A stretch of 64,000 nt of DNA from Rikenellaceae bacterium (GTDB taxonomy: Bacteria > Bacteroidota > Bacteroidia > Bacteroidales > Rikenellaceae). Positions 33,213 to 41,966 of the stretch are shown here, one piece after another. The first letter of the stretch is position 1, and every line of letters starts with the position of its first letter. Position numbers and translations under genes: made by a program. The notes below the pieces were generated by a model. That model was not told the DNA's origin and did no database searches. It worked only from the letters and a program-made list of their open reading frames with translations. The stretch is taken from assembly GCA_015059845.1 (NCBI GenBank), contig SUZR01000001.1:1-64000 (forward strand), written 5' to 3'.

Positions 33213-34508
33213 TTACAAAGTTGTGAGCTTGAAGTTCTTCCAGAGAACCTTGATGTTGTTACCGTCGTGAATCTGCAACATAATACGACCAGTCTTTGAG
33301 CCAATCAACTCGTCGTCCAACTCCATCATAGGCTGGCCGTTCAACCAAGTCTGAACCTTGTTGCCCTCAACGCGAAGACGGAGTGTATTCCACTCACCCT
33401 CCTTGAGGATGTTCTCCTTCTCGTCCTCAATCTGCTTCAGCCAACCACGGCCGTATGACTCGTAAACACCACCAGTGTCGTTGCCCTTAGGAGCAACCTC
33501 GCACTGCCATCCGTTTACGCGGTTAGCCTTGTAACCACCGTCAACGAATGAGTGGAAGAACAGACCTGAGTTACCGTTTGAGCACTGCTTGAACTCTACA
33601 GTCAAATCGAAATCCTTATAGTACTCGCGAGTACCGAGGTAGCCATACTGCAAATCCTCACCATTCTCTGTTACGAGGTTACCCTCCTCGTCAACTGATA
33701 CGCGCATACTACCGAACAACTCCCAGCCTGTGAGGTCCTTGCCGTTGAACAAGCTAACAGTCTTACCAGCCTTCTTGGGCAACTCCTTAATCTTGATGTT
33801 GCGGAATGATGCGGGGTCGCCGTGGTCCTGCAAGCAGATTACGCCCTCGTGAGCCAAACCGTACTCGGTAGCAGTTCCCCACTTACCGCTTGCCTTCTTT
33901 GCAAACCAATCCTCAGTGTAAGCCTCGAACTCGATAATCTTCTCGCCATTGAGCCAGTGCTCTACGTGACCGTTGTCGTAAACAATCTTAGAAGAGTTCC
34001 ACTTGCCAACGGGATTAACCTTCATCTTGCTGTAGTCGGGAAGGTGCATAGCGTAGTCAACGCCCAACTTCTGCCACTCCTCAAGCTTTGAAGGAGCATT
34101 AACCTCCTCCCAGCCCTCGTTGTCGATAAGCTGATACTCTGGACCTGTAACATAAGGAACCTTGAACTTGGGGTGCTCAACAACGTGGTACAACATACCG
34201 CTGTTACCACCGTGAGTAAGCTTCCAATCCCATACCAACTCGAAGTTGTCGTACTTCTTGTCAGTTACGATGTAACCTGATGCGTCGCCACCCTCGCCTG
34301 AGGCCTGGATGCAACCATCTACAACGCCCCAGCCGCCTTTCAACTCGGTCTCGTTGAAGCTGCGCCAGCCGTTAAGAGTCTCGCCATCGAAGAGAAGCTG
34401 CCAACCCTCAGCCTCCTCGGCTGCAGTCAGCGTGTTGTGCTTTTGGCACGATGTTGCCATACCGGCTACCAAAGCCGCAGCTGCAACAACTGATACAAAT
34501 TTCTTCAT
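33213..34508 (-). CDS. two-domain DUF1080 (3-keto-disaccharide hydrolase type) lipoprotein
   Basis: A 431-residue lipoprotein (AGMATSC, Cys near residue 21) with two copies of the DUF1080 LamG-like jelly-roll: first about residues 35-245 (WQLLFDGETLNGWRSF ... NIKIKEL), second about 253-430 (VSLFNGKDLTGWELFG ... WKNFKLTTL). DUF1080 members act on glycosides, some on 3-keto-disaccharides; substrate unknown here. The duplicated strands 'SLFNGKDLTGW' and 'LLFDGETLNGW' mark the repeat clearly. It is a stand-alone gene with its own terminator. Codon use suggests good expression. Confidence 0.88.
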   Translation of the reverse strand: MKKFVSVVAAAALVAGMATSCQKHNTLTAAEEAEGWQLLFDGETLNGWRSFNETELKGGWGVVDGCIQASGEGGDASGYIVTDKKYDNFELVWDWKLTHGGNSGMLYHVVEHPKFKVPYVTGPEYQLIDNEGWEEVNAPSKLEEWQKLGVDYAMHLPDYSKMKVNPVGKWNSSKIVYDNGHVEHWLNGEKIIEFEAYTEDWFAKKASGKWGTATEYGLAHEGVICLQDHGDPASFRNIKIKELPKKAGKTVSLFNGKDLTGWELFGSMRVSVDEEGNLVTENGEDLQYGYLGTREYYKDFDLTVEFKQCSNGNSGLFFHSFVDGGYKANRVNGWQCEVAPKGNDTGGVYESYGRGWLKQIEDEKENILKEGEWNTLRLRVEGNKVQTWLNGQPMMELDDELIGSKTGRIMLQIHDGNNIKVLWKNFKLTTL

Positions 34509-34531
34509 AATTTTTGTTTTTAATTAAAAGT

Positions 34532-35113
34532 TTATCCTATTTGTTCTCCTATATATTTCACTCTAAGTGAGTACTTTCCGTCAGCATCGCGAGCCTCCAG
34601 GATAACTCCTATGTACTCATCCATCGCTCGGCTATTTGGCCGTTGGTGGGGTAGTGCATCGGTGTACCAAGCCTCATAACTCTCACCATCTACAAGTCGC
34701 GTAGCTCGCTCACACTCATAATTCATAATTCTACGCTGCGAGGCATTGCTCCTTTGCCACGTGTCGTTATTACCGACGAAGCAGTAGGCTATTGCGTGGT
34801 CCATTTTGTGGTACTTGTCGCTAAAGCTACGCAACGAGTATTTGCGGTTGCATAAAATCTCGTACTTATACGCCCCTTTACCAATCTCGTGGTAGGTGGT
34901 ATCCACCTTCAGGTGGATAAAATCCGTTTCGTCACCAATCTTACGCTCGTAAATAATCGAGAGGTGTTCCTCCGCGTAATCCGTATGTTCGGCTATGGCC
35001 TGACTCGTGTTGTACAGTATCCTGCCCGAATCGCCATATCCTAATGTAAATATCTGATATATAGCGATAACAATCGCCGATATTGCTAATATTAGATACG
35101 TACGTCTGTTCAT
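34532..35113 (-). CDS. divergent GLPGLI-like protein
   Basis: A 193-residue protein with one N-terminal membrane segment or signal anchor (residues 5-25). The segment NYECERATRLVDGESYEAWYTDALPH near 124-150 is the strongest clue: GLPGLI-family proteins have the same YxCxxA...WYTxxIP run followed by GPW..GLPGLILE. Here the signature is degenerate (EYIGVILEARDADG). Function of the family is unknown. It lies 31 bases downstream of the esterase, on the same strand. Confidence 0.6.
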   Translation of the reverse strand: MNRRTYLILAISAIVIAIYQIFTLGYGDSGRILYNTSQAIAEHTDYAEEHLSIIYERKIGDETDFIHLKVDTTYHEIGKGAYKYEILCNRKYSLRSFSDKYHKMDHAIAYCFVGNNDTWQRSNASQRRIMNYECERATRLVDGESYEAWYTDALPHQRPNSRAMDEYIGVILEARDADGKYSLRVKYIGEQIG

Positions 35114-35144
35114 ATTACCTCACTGATGAGTCCACAGCCCAAAA

Positions 35145-36029
35145 TTATTCGGTAAATTTACTAAAGAATTTCCAAATTTCCTCGGCTGTATCAAAATCTT
35201 TATTACCCCACGAGTGTCCGCCGCCAACAATTTCATATAACCAAACCTCGTTTCCGTCCTTGGCATCCACGTATTTGTGTGATATAACTTGATTAGACTC
35301 AGGCGTTTTGAGAGGTAGATGCTCCTTTACCTCTCGCTTGCAGCCGTTACGCTTAACCCAGTAATTAATAGCATCGGGAACAGCTATGTATGCGCCCCAA
35401 CCGCCTTTGTTCTCCAGGTCGCCAGTCCACTCCGATGTTCTGTCCTCTGTTCCGTGAAGCTCGAAGAGTGGGATAGGGCGGGTACGAGTGTAAGCCTTTG
35501 GCATCCATTCCATTGTCAGGCCCGCAATCGGTGCCACAGCCTTGAAGGTACTTTGGCGGTCGTATGCCAATAGGTAACACATCTCACCTCCATTGGACAT
35601 TCCTGTGCAGAAGGTGTTACGACGGCTGAGTTTATGCTCTTTTTGTAGTTTTTTGGCCAATTTGCAGAGAAATGATATGTCATCAACCGTCATATCAGCC
35701 TGGAAAGGGTATCCTACATTCCAGCAATTCTTCTTGCGACCATCCTTTGAGCCTTGTGGATAGCATACGGCAAAGCCGTGACGCTCAGCTGCTTCGTTGA
35801 AGCCTTTGTCGTCAAGGTTGAATGAGCCTCCATACCCGTGCAGAACGAATATCAATGGGGCATTGGGCTGGATGTTGGCAGGCAGGTAAAGTTTGTAAGT
35901 TCGTTCTACGCCATCAATAACGCAGTTGTATGTTTTATAGTCTGCCTTGTTTGCGGCAAGTGATATGTTGGCAGCAAATATCCCAATTATGAGCAATATG
36001 GCATATCGGAGAAGTGATATATTTTTCAT
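35145..36029 (-). CDS. secreted esterase of the PHB depolymerase/feruloyl esterase family
   Basis: A 294-residue alpha/beta hydrolase with signal peptide (MKNISLLRYAILLIIGIFAANISLAA). Oxyanion loop FVLHGYGGS near residue 65, nucleophile in CTGMSNGGEMCY near 145 (G-x-S-x-G), catalytic His in VGGGHSWG near 275. The fold class releases acyl groups such as ferulate or acetate from plant polysaccharides. No carbohydrate-utilisation genes are adjacent. The start at 36029 begins the signal peptide; an upstream ATG at 36080 lies in the promoter region. Confidence 0.87.
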   Translation of the reverse strand: MKNISLLRYAILLIIGIFAANISLAANKADYKTYNCVIDGVERTYKLYLPANIQPNAPLIFVLHGYGGSFNLDDKGFNEAAERHGFAVCYPQGSKDGRKKNCWNVGYPFQADMTVDDISFLCKLAKKLQKEHKLSRRNTFCTGMSNGGEMCYLLAYDRQSTFKAVAPIAGLTMEWMPKAYTRTRPIPLFELHGTEDRTSEWTGDLENKGGWGAYIAVPDAINYWVKRNGCKREVKEHLPLKTPESNQVISHKYVDAKDGNEVWLYEIVGGGHSWGNKDFDTAEEIWKFFSKFTE

Positions 36030-36048
36030 AAACAATACTTTTTTGCGA

Positions 36049-36065
36049 TGTTGTTCTGAACAACA
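36049..36065. promoter_or_regulatory. 17-base palindrome in the esterase leader
   Basis: TGTTGTTC, one spacer T, GAACAACA: two perfect 8-base arms within the predicted leader just after the transcription start. It is a candidate operator or a small RNA hairpin. Confidence 0.45.
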
Positions 36066-36077
36066 CCTATATTTATA

Positions 36078-36085
36078 CAAAATTA
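36078..36085 (-). promoter_or_regulatory. -7 promoter element of the esterase gene
   Basis: The minus strand reads TAATTTTG, matching TAnnTTTG; it gives a leader of about 43 bases. Confidence 0.5.
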
Positions 36086-36534
36086 AGAAAAAAATGGCAT
36101 ATATTTATATTGTTTACCGAAAATATAGTTTCAAATCCTGACTCATTTTATTAAACATAGTGCAGTAGTGGTCATTCTATATTTTGATGTAATATTTATA
36201 TTATGTTAAAAAGTCGAGGGGAAATATTGAGAGGGGATAGAAAATTGACTTGAAATACTGGAGAGGATATAGATGCCACGAAGTGTGCTGCGAATGTTAT
36301 GCTGAAACCGAATCGATGAAAAGAAATATAATTCGTGTGCTATGTGTAATTGGATGAATTTAGTTTTTACAAATGATGTTTGTTATATTTTTACTTGGGT
36401 CACTTAATGAGAATATATTAATTTGTGTTGCTGCGAAGAGGTAGTTTTGTCGAAATGTATGTATCCTATAAAACCACATCACGTTCGCAATATATTTAGT
36501 TTACGCGGGTGTCTGTCTGTCGAAATATAATTAC
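36086..36534. other. gene-free AT-rich stretch
   Basis: About 450 bases between the esterase promoter and the XRE-gene terminator. No frame of useful length, no tRNA, no recognised repeat. It contains several poly-T/A tracts and is more AT-rich than the flanks. I see nothing in it that can be named. Confidence 0.5.
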
Positions 36535-36560
36535 GAAAAAGAGCGAGATGTTCTCGCTCT
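36535..36560 (-). terminator. terminator of the XRE regulator gene
   Basis: AGAGCGAGA (36540-36548) pairs perfectly with TCTCGCTCT (36552-36560) around TGT. On the minus strand the stem is followed by TTTT. It lies 78 bases past the XRE stop codon. Confidence 0.8.
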
Positions 36561-36637
36561 GCACGCAAAAAATATTTAACATAATTTAGACTGCAATTTC
36601 GATGAATTTTTCACGACATTATCTCGTGTGCGAAATT

Positions 36638-37072
36638 TTATCGTTGCATTTCGTAGCTTTCAAATGTGTGGTCGTCAAAAAGAATGATGACCCTCTTTAC
36701 GCCTCCCTTCTTGGGCGCGATGGCTGTTGCCATCTGCTGAGTAATTGTCGCGGATGACTCATCGGCCGATGTCGATAATTGCACACCGGCGTTCGGCGTT
36801 GTAAAAGGATTGAGAGTTGCTTCATCTTTCGGGGAACTATTCTTTGGCTCCGGGATATTTATATCTCGATACATCTCTCCTTTATCAAGTAATAGCCAGT
36901 CGGGGTTAACCTGCGGAAATCGTCGCAGAATTTTTTGCACCAAATCAAAGCTCGGTTTGTTTCGTCCGCCGAGGATATGTGAAATTCCCGAAGGTTGAAT
37001 GTCGAGTAGCTCGGCAAGCTTACTTGCTGTCAGCTGCTCGGATTTCATCAAATTCAACAATTTTTCGCGCAT
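36638..37072 (-). CDS. XRE-family helix-turn-helix regulator
   Basis: A 144-residue DNA-binding protein. The N-terminal 65 residues form a Cro/CI-type HTH (LTASKLAELLDIQPSGISHILGGRNKPSFDLVQKILRRFPQVNPDWLLLDKGEMYRD). The remainder is a polar linker and a short C-terminal strand region (GVKRVIILFDDHTFESYEMQR). No LexA-type Ser/Lys dyad is visible. It stands alone in a gene-poor block whose upstream region is full of TTGTAAA/TTTACAA words, one overlapping its own -7 element, so autoregulation is likely. Confidence 0.88.
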   Translation of the reverse strand: MREKLLNLMKSEQLTASKLAELLDIQPSGISHILGGRNKPSFDLVQKILRRFPQVNPDWLLLDKGEMYRDINIPEPKNSSPKDEATLNPFTTPNAGVQLSTSADESSATITQQMATAIAPKKGGVKRVIILFDDHTFESYEMQR

Positions 37073-37087
37073 AAAGAGTAATTTTTA

Positions 37088-37095
37088 CAAATATA
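37088..37095 (-). promoter_or_regulatory. -7 promoter element of the XRE gene
   Basis: TATATTTG on the minus strand, 15 bases before the ATG. A TTTACAA word (37084-37090) overlaps it. Confidence 0.6.
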
Positions 37096-37390
37096 ATATA
37101 TTTTTCTTTTGTAAACAAACAGTTTGATACAAATGTAATTAAAAAAACTCTGTTGAAAACGTTTACAATTGTAAAAGAGGATTATTGTAAAAGTTGGCGG
37201 ACTAGATAGATTTATTGCATCACTTTATATAAAATATGCTAAAGTGTTGATAAACTACATATTAAACAGCGTTATATGTGCATAATGCCCCATCTCTGCT
37301 ATTAGATACTAGCCAGCCTCTTATCGCATATCTAATTTTGTATATAAATTTCGCAAATTACTGATAATAGCCATATTAGTATTGCATTGT

Positions 37391-37424
37391 TTAGGCGCTT
37401 AACTCGATGAAGCGCCCCCTAAAA
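37391..37424. other. GC-rich hairpin in the gene-free block
   Basis: GCGCTT (37395-37400) pairs with AAGCGC (37410-37415), with outer TTAG/CTAA pairs and an asymmetric CCC bulge. It is GC-rich in an AT-rich surround and has no T run on either strand, so it is not a normal terminator. Confidence 0.4.
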
Positions 37425-37657
37425 TAGCAGATTACACGTGTTGTTGCTGAGTAGATAGTTGTAAATATTAACAGATGTTAAATAGATATTGTCGTTACAA
37501 AAGTAAACCAAATCTTTGTCGAATAACTATCCTTTGAATTACAAATGTAAATTTACAATAGTAAAATCGATGATTTTATTTAGAATTGTCAATAGAATCA
37601 GCTATAATACAGATTGAAAAATTAGTATTATTATTTCTGGATGTATTATGTTAAATA

Positions 37658-37704
37658 TGCAAAAACAATAGGATAGCCAATCGTTGACTACCCTATTGTT
37701 TTAT
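37658..37704 (-). terminator. terminator of the HIT gene
   Basis: AAAACAATAGG (37662-37672) pairs with CCTATTGTTTT (37692-37702); the inner AGCCAA/TTGACT adds further pairs. The minus strand then has TTTTTG. It lies 30 bases past the HIT stop codon and isolates the XRE gene from upstream transcription. Confidence 0.8.
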
Positions 37705-37733
37705 AAGTATTTACAGTTTTGTAAACAGACTGT

Positions 37734-38120
37734 TTATAATGCTATTTTTGCTGCTATTTCCGCGAACTCTTCTGGAGATAATTTAAGTTTTTCTGCGCTA
37801 AAATCAACATCTTTTTCGCTATTCATCGGGATTAAATGGATATGTGCGTGCGGAACTTCAAGCCCTAATACGACCATTGCTACCTTTATACATCCTGTTT
37901 GCTCCTTAATTTTGTGCGCAATTTTTTTAGCAAAAATGGTTAGACCGGCCAGAGTGTCGTCATCCAAATCAAATAGGTAATCAACCTCCTTTTTGGGTAT
38001 TACCAGCGTGTGCCCTTTCGCGAGCGGATTGATGTCGAGGAACGCATAGTAGTTCTCGTCCTCGGCCACTTTGTAGCTTGGAATCTCCCCTGCTACAATC
38101 CTTGAAAAAATAGTTGCCAT
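37734..38120 (-). CDS. HIT-family nucleotide hydrolase
   Basis: A 128-residue histidine-triad protein (HINT/Fhit superfamily), cleaving nucleoside phosphoramidates or similar adducts. Family markers: FSRIVAGEIPSYKVAEDENYYAFLDINPLAKGHTLVIPK and the triad VPHAHIHLIPMN near residue 90. It follows an uncharacterised gene by 12 bases and the RelA/SpoT gene on the same strand, so it is probably part of that transcript. Confidence 0.94.
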   Translation of the reverse strand: MATIFSRIVAGEIPSYKVAEDENYYAFLDINPLAKGHTLVIPKKEVDYLFDLDDDTLAGLTIFAKKIAHKIKEQTGCIKVAMVVLGLEVPHAHIHLIPMNSEKDVDFSAEKLKLSPEEFAEIAAKIAL

Positions 38121-38132
38121 AATATTTCGATA

Positions 38133-38639
38133 TTAATACTCTTCGTACTTTGGTTTTAGTATCTCTGCATATATAACAGCCTTCTCCATTGAGAAGTCGT
38201 CTAATATTGCATCTATGTTACTACCCTCCTCCTTCGCATCAAGCATCTTATTAGATTCGCTTGTTGTTGGCTTGTGATTATTCGCCGGGGTGTTAAAACT
38301 ATCCTGCTTTGGCGCGTATATTCGCGTCTTGGGCGTTGTGGTTGGCGTCACTACCCTTTCGCTACCGTTGTCGGCACGTGCGACCCTCGGCGTAGGTGTA
38401 ACGGTTGGGCGCGGCAGATGGGGTGTTTGAGGCTTTTGCGTTGGCGTTGTGGCCTTCCTGTCCTGAGGGTGTGCTGAACCCTTTTGTTCGTTCATTATTT
38501 CGCGTATGCGTCGCTCCCACTCCTGCTGTGGATTGGGCTGTGTGGTGTCGTCACTCTCTGTAGGGGCTTGTTTCTGCCCCTTTTGCGCAAGCGAGATTAC
38601 TGCACCAATAATGACTATGAATATCCAAAAATTATCCAT
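38133..38639 (-). CDS. membrane-anchored hypothetical protein with a low-complexity linker
   Basis: A 168-residue protein: one N-terminal membrane segment (residues 3-18), a long Pro/Thr/Gln-rich low-complexity linker (about 22-130), and an acidic C-terminal tail (ILDDFSMEKAVIYAEILKPKYEEY). The last segment looks like a short conserved peptide shared by Bacteroidales relatives. Function unknown. Its start overlaps the end of the RelA/SpoT gene by 8 bases, so it is translationally coupled to it. Confidence 0.7.
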   Translation of the reverse strand: MDNFWIFIVIIGAVISLAQKGQKQAPTESDDTTQPNPQQEWERRIREIMNEQKGSAHPQDRKATTPTQKPQTPHLPRPTVTPTPRVARADNGSERVVTPTTTPKTRIYAPKQDSFNTPANNHKPTTSESNKMLDAKEEGSNIDAILDDFSMEKAVIYAEILKPKYEEY

Positions 38640-40872
38640 TCTGCTGGTTTGGGTTTGCTACACGTTTTACGCTATCCATTCCCTTAATGCGGCGCAAGCG
38701 GTCTAACAAGGCGTTCAGGCTCTCCGCATCGCGTACATATAGGCTTAATGTACCCTCGTATATGCCGTCGTGGGATTGTATGTTGACCTGACGCATATTG
38801 ATGCTGAAATCGTTCGTAACCACATTGGCCAAATCGACCAGTAATCCCATACGGTCAATGCCGACAATTTCGATGGTGGCCAACGATGATTGCGTCTTAT
38901 GCTGCTCCCACTTAATCTCCTCCTTGACGATGCAGTCGCCGTGTTGTGAGGCTAAGCGGTTCAGGTCATCACACGTAGCTTTGTGGACTATGATTTGGTG
39001 AGTTATGGGGTCTTTGAATCCAACAACCTTGTCGCCGGGCAATGGATGGCAACACTCGGCTACGACAAGCTCTTGGTGGTGTTCGTCGCCCTTGTGTTTT
39101 CTGTCGTCGTTACCGTCCAAATCGTCATCATCGCCATCGTTGTCGTTATCTTTGATGAAGAGCGTCCAGAACTTGAGAATCTTAAAGTTGGAGTTTGTCT
39201 TGATAACCTTCTCGAGGTTATCCAACGATACAATACCAGCGCCAATCTTGGTGTAAAGCTCCTCCTTGTTGCGACTCTCGTAAGCCTCCATAAGCTTGCG
39301 GATAACGCGGTTGTTTGGCTTGATATTTAGCTTAGCCAAACGCTCGTTGAGAATATCCATTCCGCGCTGCTGGTTGTGCTCCTGATCGCGCTTGAGGAAA
39401 TTCTTGATTGACTGCTTTGCCTTGCTTGTGAGTACATAATCCAACCACTCGGCCTTCGGTTTGGCTGAGTCTGCGGTGATAATCTCCACCTGATCGCCGC
39501 TTGTAAGGGCGGTCGTTAGTGGCATTATCTTGTGGTTGATTTTTGCGCCGATGGCGGTGTTTCCAATCTTGGTATGGATGTCGTATGCCATATCGAGAGC
39601 GGTTGCTCCGTATGGTAAATGACGCTCCTCGCCCTTTGGCGTAAATACCACAATTTCAGATGTATATAGCGATAACTTAAAGTTGTCCAGGAACTCGACA
39701 GCATTCTGTGTAGGGCTCTCCAGCGCCGTACGAATCATCTTCAGCCACTTATCAAACTCATCCTCGTCGTGCGAGATTGTGGCCTTCTTGTACTTCCAAT
39801 GGGCAGCAAATCCGCGCTCGGCAATATCCTCCATACGCTGCGTGCGAATCTGTACCTCGACCCATATTCCATCGGGGCCCATTACCGTAGAGTGCAGAGC
39901 CTCGTAGCCGTTGGCTTTGGGGATGCTAATCCAGTCACGCAGACGGTCGGGTTTTGGCGTGTAGATATCGGTAATAGATGAATATACCTGCCAGCATTGT
40001 GTCTTCTCTGATGGGAACTCCAGTGGTTGGAATACGATTCGGATGGCAAAGAGGTCGTATATCTCCGAGAATGGAATCTGCTTGCGCACCATCTTGGTCC
40101 AGATAGAGTATGCGCTCTTTATGCGACCTGAAATCTCGTATTTAATACCGTTGCGGTCCAGGGCCTCGATGATTGGGGCGTTGAACTTGCGGATATACTC
40201 CTCACGGGCTGCCGAAGTCTCGTTTATCTGACGCGTAATCTCCTCGTACTCCTTTGGGAAACGGTACTTCATACAGAGGTCCTCCAACTCGGTCTTGATT
40301 GCGTGCAGGCCAAGGCGGTATGCCAGCGGAGCGAAGAGGTAGATGGTTTCGCCCGTAATCTTAATCTGCTTGTTTTGGGGCATAGCACCCAGCGTGCGCA
40401 TATTGTGCAGGCGGTCGGCAATCTTAATGAGGATAACGCGCACGTCATCAGACAATGTCAGGAGTACCTTGCGGAAATACTCCGCCTGACGCGATGTGTC
40501 GGCATTAAATACGCCCGACATCTTCGTGAGGCCATCGACCATTGTGGCAATCTTATGGCCGAAGATATGCTCCATATCCTCCACTGTGTAGTCGGTGTCC
40601 TCCACTACATCGTGCAGTAAGGCGGCAACGACCGACTTTACGCCTAGGCCAATCTCATCAACGACGATTTGTGCTACTGCAATAGGATGCAGGAAGTAAG
40701 GCTCGCCCGAACGGCGCCTCACCCCCTGATGGGCCTCCTTGGCTAAGAAGAATGCTCGCTTGATAAAGTTCCAGTCATCCTCCTTTTTGCATATTCTCTT
40801 ACACGACTCTGCAAGTGCGTCCCATTTGGCTTGGATTAAAATCTCATCCTCTGCAGTATAATTCATACGCAT
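38632..40872 (-). CDS. rsh: RelA/SpoT-family (p)ppGpp synthetase/hydrolase
   Basis: A 746-residue stringent-response enzyme. Order: HD hydrolase domain (HDVVEDTDYTVEDM near residue 84), synthetase domain (RIKSAYSIWTKM near 247; YEALHSTVMGPDGIWVEVQIRT near 320), TGS domain (EIVVFTPKGEERHLPYGATALDMAYDIH near 405), a helical/zinc-finger-like region (VAECCHPLPGD near 610), and a C-terminal ACT domain. An intact HD motif suggests both activities. Between the TGS and CC regions is an Asp-rich insert (DNDNDGDDDDLDGNDDR). Start MRMNYTAEDE is chosen; ATG at 40866 is an alternative. Confidence 0.95.
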   Translation of the reverse strand: MRMNYTAEDEILIQAKWDALAESCKRICKKEDDWNFIKRAFFLAKEAHQGVRRRSGEPYFLHPIAVAQIVVDEIGLGVKSVVAALLHDVVEDTDYTVEDMEHIFGHKIATMVDGLTKMSGVFNADTSRQAEYFRKVLLTLSDDVRVILIKIADRLHNMRTLGAMPQNKQIKITGETIYLFAPLAYRLGLHAIKTELEDLCMKYRFPKEYEEITRQINETSAAREEYIRKFNAPIIEALDRNGIKYEISGRIKSAYSIWTKMVRKQIPFSEIYDLFAIRIVFQPLEFPSEKTQCWQVYSSITDIYTPKPDRLRDWISIPKANGYEALHSTVMGPDGIWVEVQIRTQRMEDIAERGFAAHWKYKKATISHDEDEFDKWLKMIRTALESPTQNAVEFLDNFKLSLYTSEIVVFTPKGEERHLPYGATALDMAYDIHTKIGNTAIGAKINHKIMPLTTALTSGDQVEIITADSAKPKAEWLDYVLTSKAKQSIKNFLKRDQEHNQQRGMDILNERLAKLNIKPNNRVIRKLMEAYESRNKEELYTKIGAGIVSLDNLEKVIKTNSNFKILKFWTLFIKDNDNDGDDDDLDGNDDRKHKGDEHHQELVVAECCHPLPGDKVVGFKDPITHQIIVHKATCDDLNRLASQHGDCIVKEEIKWEQHKTQSSLATIEIVGIDRMGLLVDLANVVTNDFSINMRQVNIQSHDGIYEGTLSLYVRDAESLNALLDRLRRIKGMDSVKRVANPNQQNG

Positions 40873-40904
40873 CCTAAATTTAGATGGTTTATATAAACGA
40901 CACG

Positions 40905-40931
40905 GCACAAACACCTTGTGGGTGCTTGTGC
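40905..40931. other. hairpin between recA and rsh
   Basis: GCACAA (40905-40910) pairs with TTGTGC (40926-40931) and CACC (40912-40915) with GGTG (40921-40924). There is no T run, so it is either mRNA-stabilising or a weak attenuator in the 78-base gap. Confidence 0.4.
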
Positions 40932-40950
40932 TCTAATGGTGTCGTGGTGC

Positions 40951-41964
40951 CTATTTTTGAGTTTTCATAGCCTCGCGCAGCTTCTCTTCAATTTCGTTGC
41001 GCAGCTCCTCGTTGCTCTTGAGTAGCTCCTTCACGGCGTCACGTCCCTGGCCTATCTTCTGCTCGCCGTATGAGAACCACGAGCCCGCCTTGCGGATAAT
41101 GCCGTAATCTACTCCCAAATCAACTATCTCACCAATCTTTGATATACCCTCGCCGAACATAATGTCGAACTCGGCGCGCTTGAAGGGAGGTGCCACCTTG
41201 TTCTTCACGACCTTGACTTTGGTACGTGTTCCGAGTTGCTCCTCGCCATCCTTGATAACCGATGCGCGACGGATGTCGATACGTACGCTGGCGTAGAACT
41301 TCAGTGCGTTACCACCTGTGGTGGTCTCGGGATTGCCGTAAACTACACCAATCTTGTCGCGCAATTGGTTGATAAAGATACACACGGTCTTTGTCTTTGA
41401 GATGCTGGCTGTGAGCTTACGCAGAGCCTGCGACATCAAACGTGCCTGTAAGCCCATCTTCGAGTCACCCATTTCGCCCTCAATCTCAGCCTTAGGGGTA
41501 AGAGCTGCAACGGAGTCGATAACGATGATATCGATAGCGCTTGAGCGAATCAGTGAGTCGGCAATCTCCAGCGCCTGCTCGCCATTGTCGGGCTGTGAGA
41601 TGAGAAGGTTATCTACATCTACACCCAATTTCTGCGCATAGAAGCTATCGAAAGCGTGCTCCGCATCGATGAATGCTGCAATACCACCCGCCTTCTGTGC
41701 CTCGGCGATGGCGTGAATTGCCAGCGTGGTCTTACCTGATGACTCGGGACCATAAATCTCGATTACACGACCCTTGGGGTAACCACCCACACCCAAAGCC
41801 ATATCGAGTGTTACAGAGCCTGTAGGAATTACGGGAATGTCGGTTACGGCCTCGCTGCTCATACGCATAATTGAGCCCTTGCCGAAGTCCTTCTCTATCT
41901 TATCCATCACCGCGCTCAAGACCTTGAGCTTGTCGGCGTTTACTTGTACTTTTTCAGTTGCCAT
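40951..41964 (-). CDS. recA: recombinase RecA
   Basis: A 337-residue DNA strand-exchange ATPase that also triggers SOS cleavage. Markers: [15 protein letters not shown], Walker [21 protein letters not shown] near residue 70, FIDAEHAFD near 97, [38 protein letters not shown] near 148, [32 protein letters not shown]. Transcribed on the minus strand with bcp 2 bases upstream. No SOS box was recognised, and no LexA gene is nearby. Confidence 0.98.
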   Translation of the reverse strand: MATEKVQVNADKLKVLSAVMDKIEKDFGKGSIMRMSSEAVTDIPVIPTGSVTLDMALGVGGYPKGRVIEIYGPESSGKTTLAIHAIAEAQKAGGIAAFIDAEHAFDSFYAQKLGVDVDNLLISQPDNGEQALEIADSLIRSSAIDIIVIDSVAALTPKAEIEGEMGDSKMGLQARLMSQALRKLTASISKTKTVCIFINQLRDKIGVVYGNPETTTGGNALKFYASVRIDIRRASVIKDGEEQLGTRTKVKVVKNKVAPPFKRAEFDIMFGEGISKIGEIVDLGVDYGIIRKAGSWFSYGEQKIGQGRDAVKELLKSNEELRNEIEEKLREAMKTQK

Positions 41965-41966
41965 AT

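Larger units (their letters stand above)
37084..37725. promoter_or_regulatory. cluster of TTGTAAA/TTTACAA words, candidate operator array
   Basis: Eight copies of TTGTAAA or its complement TTTACAA occur at 37084, 37109, 37162, 37169, 37185, 37459, 37552 and 37719. Two abut as a perfect 14-base palindrome TTTACAATTGTAAA (37162-37175), and TGTAAATTTACA (37546-37557) is a perfect 12-base palindrome. They fill a roughly 640-base gap with no gene, upstream of the XRE regulator. Binding by that regulator is inference. Confidence 0.5.

Noticed and set aside
37100..37700. Short frames of 10-20 codons in the 37-kb block
   Set aside because: They are the lengths expected by chance in AT-rich DNA, lack promoters and show no hydrophobic or compositional pattern.
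36086..37733. Prophage or integrated element around the XRE regulator
   Set aside because: No integrase, transposase, attachment repeat or phage gene was found; it is a gene-poor AT-rich block only.
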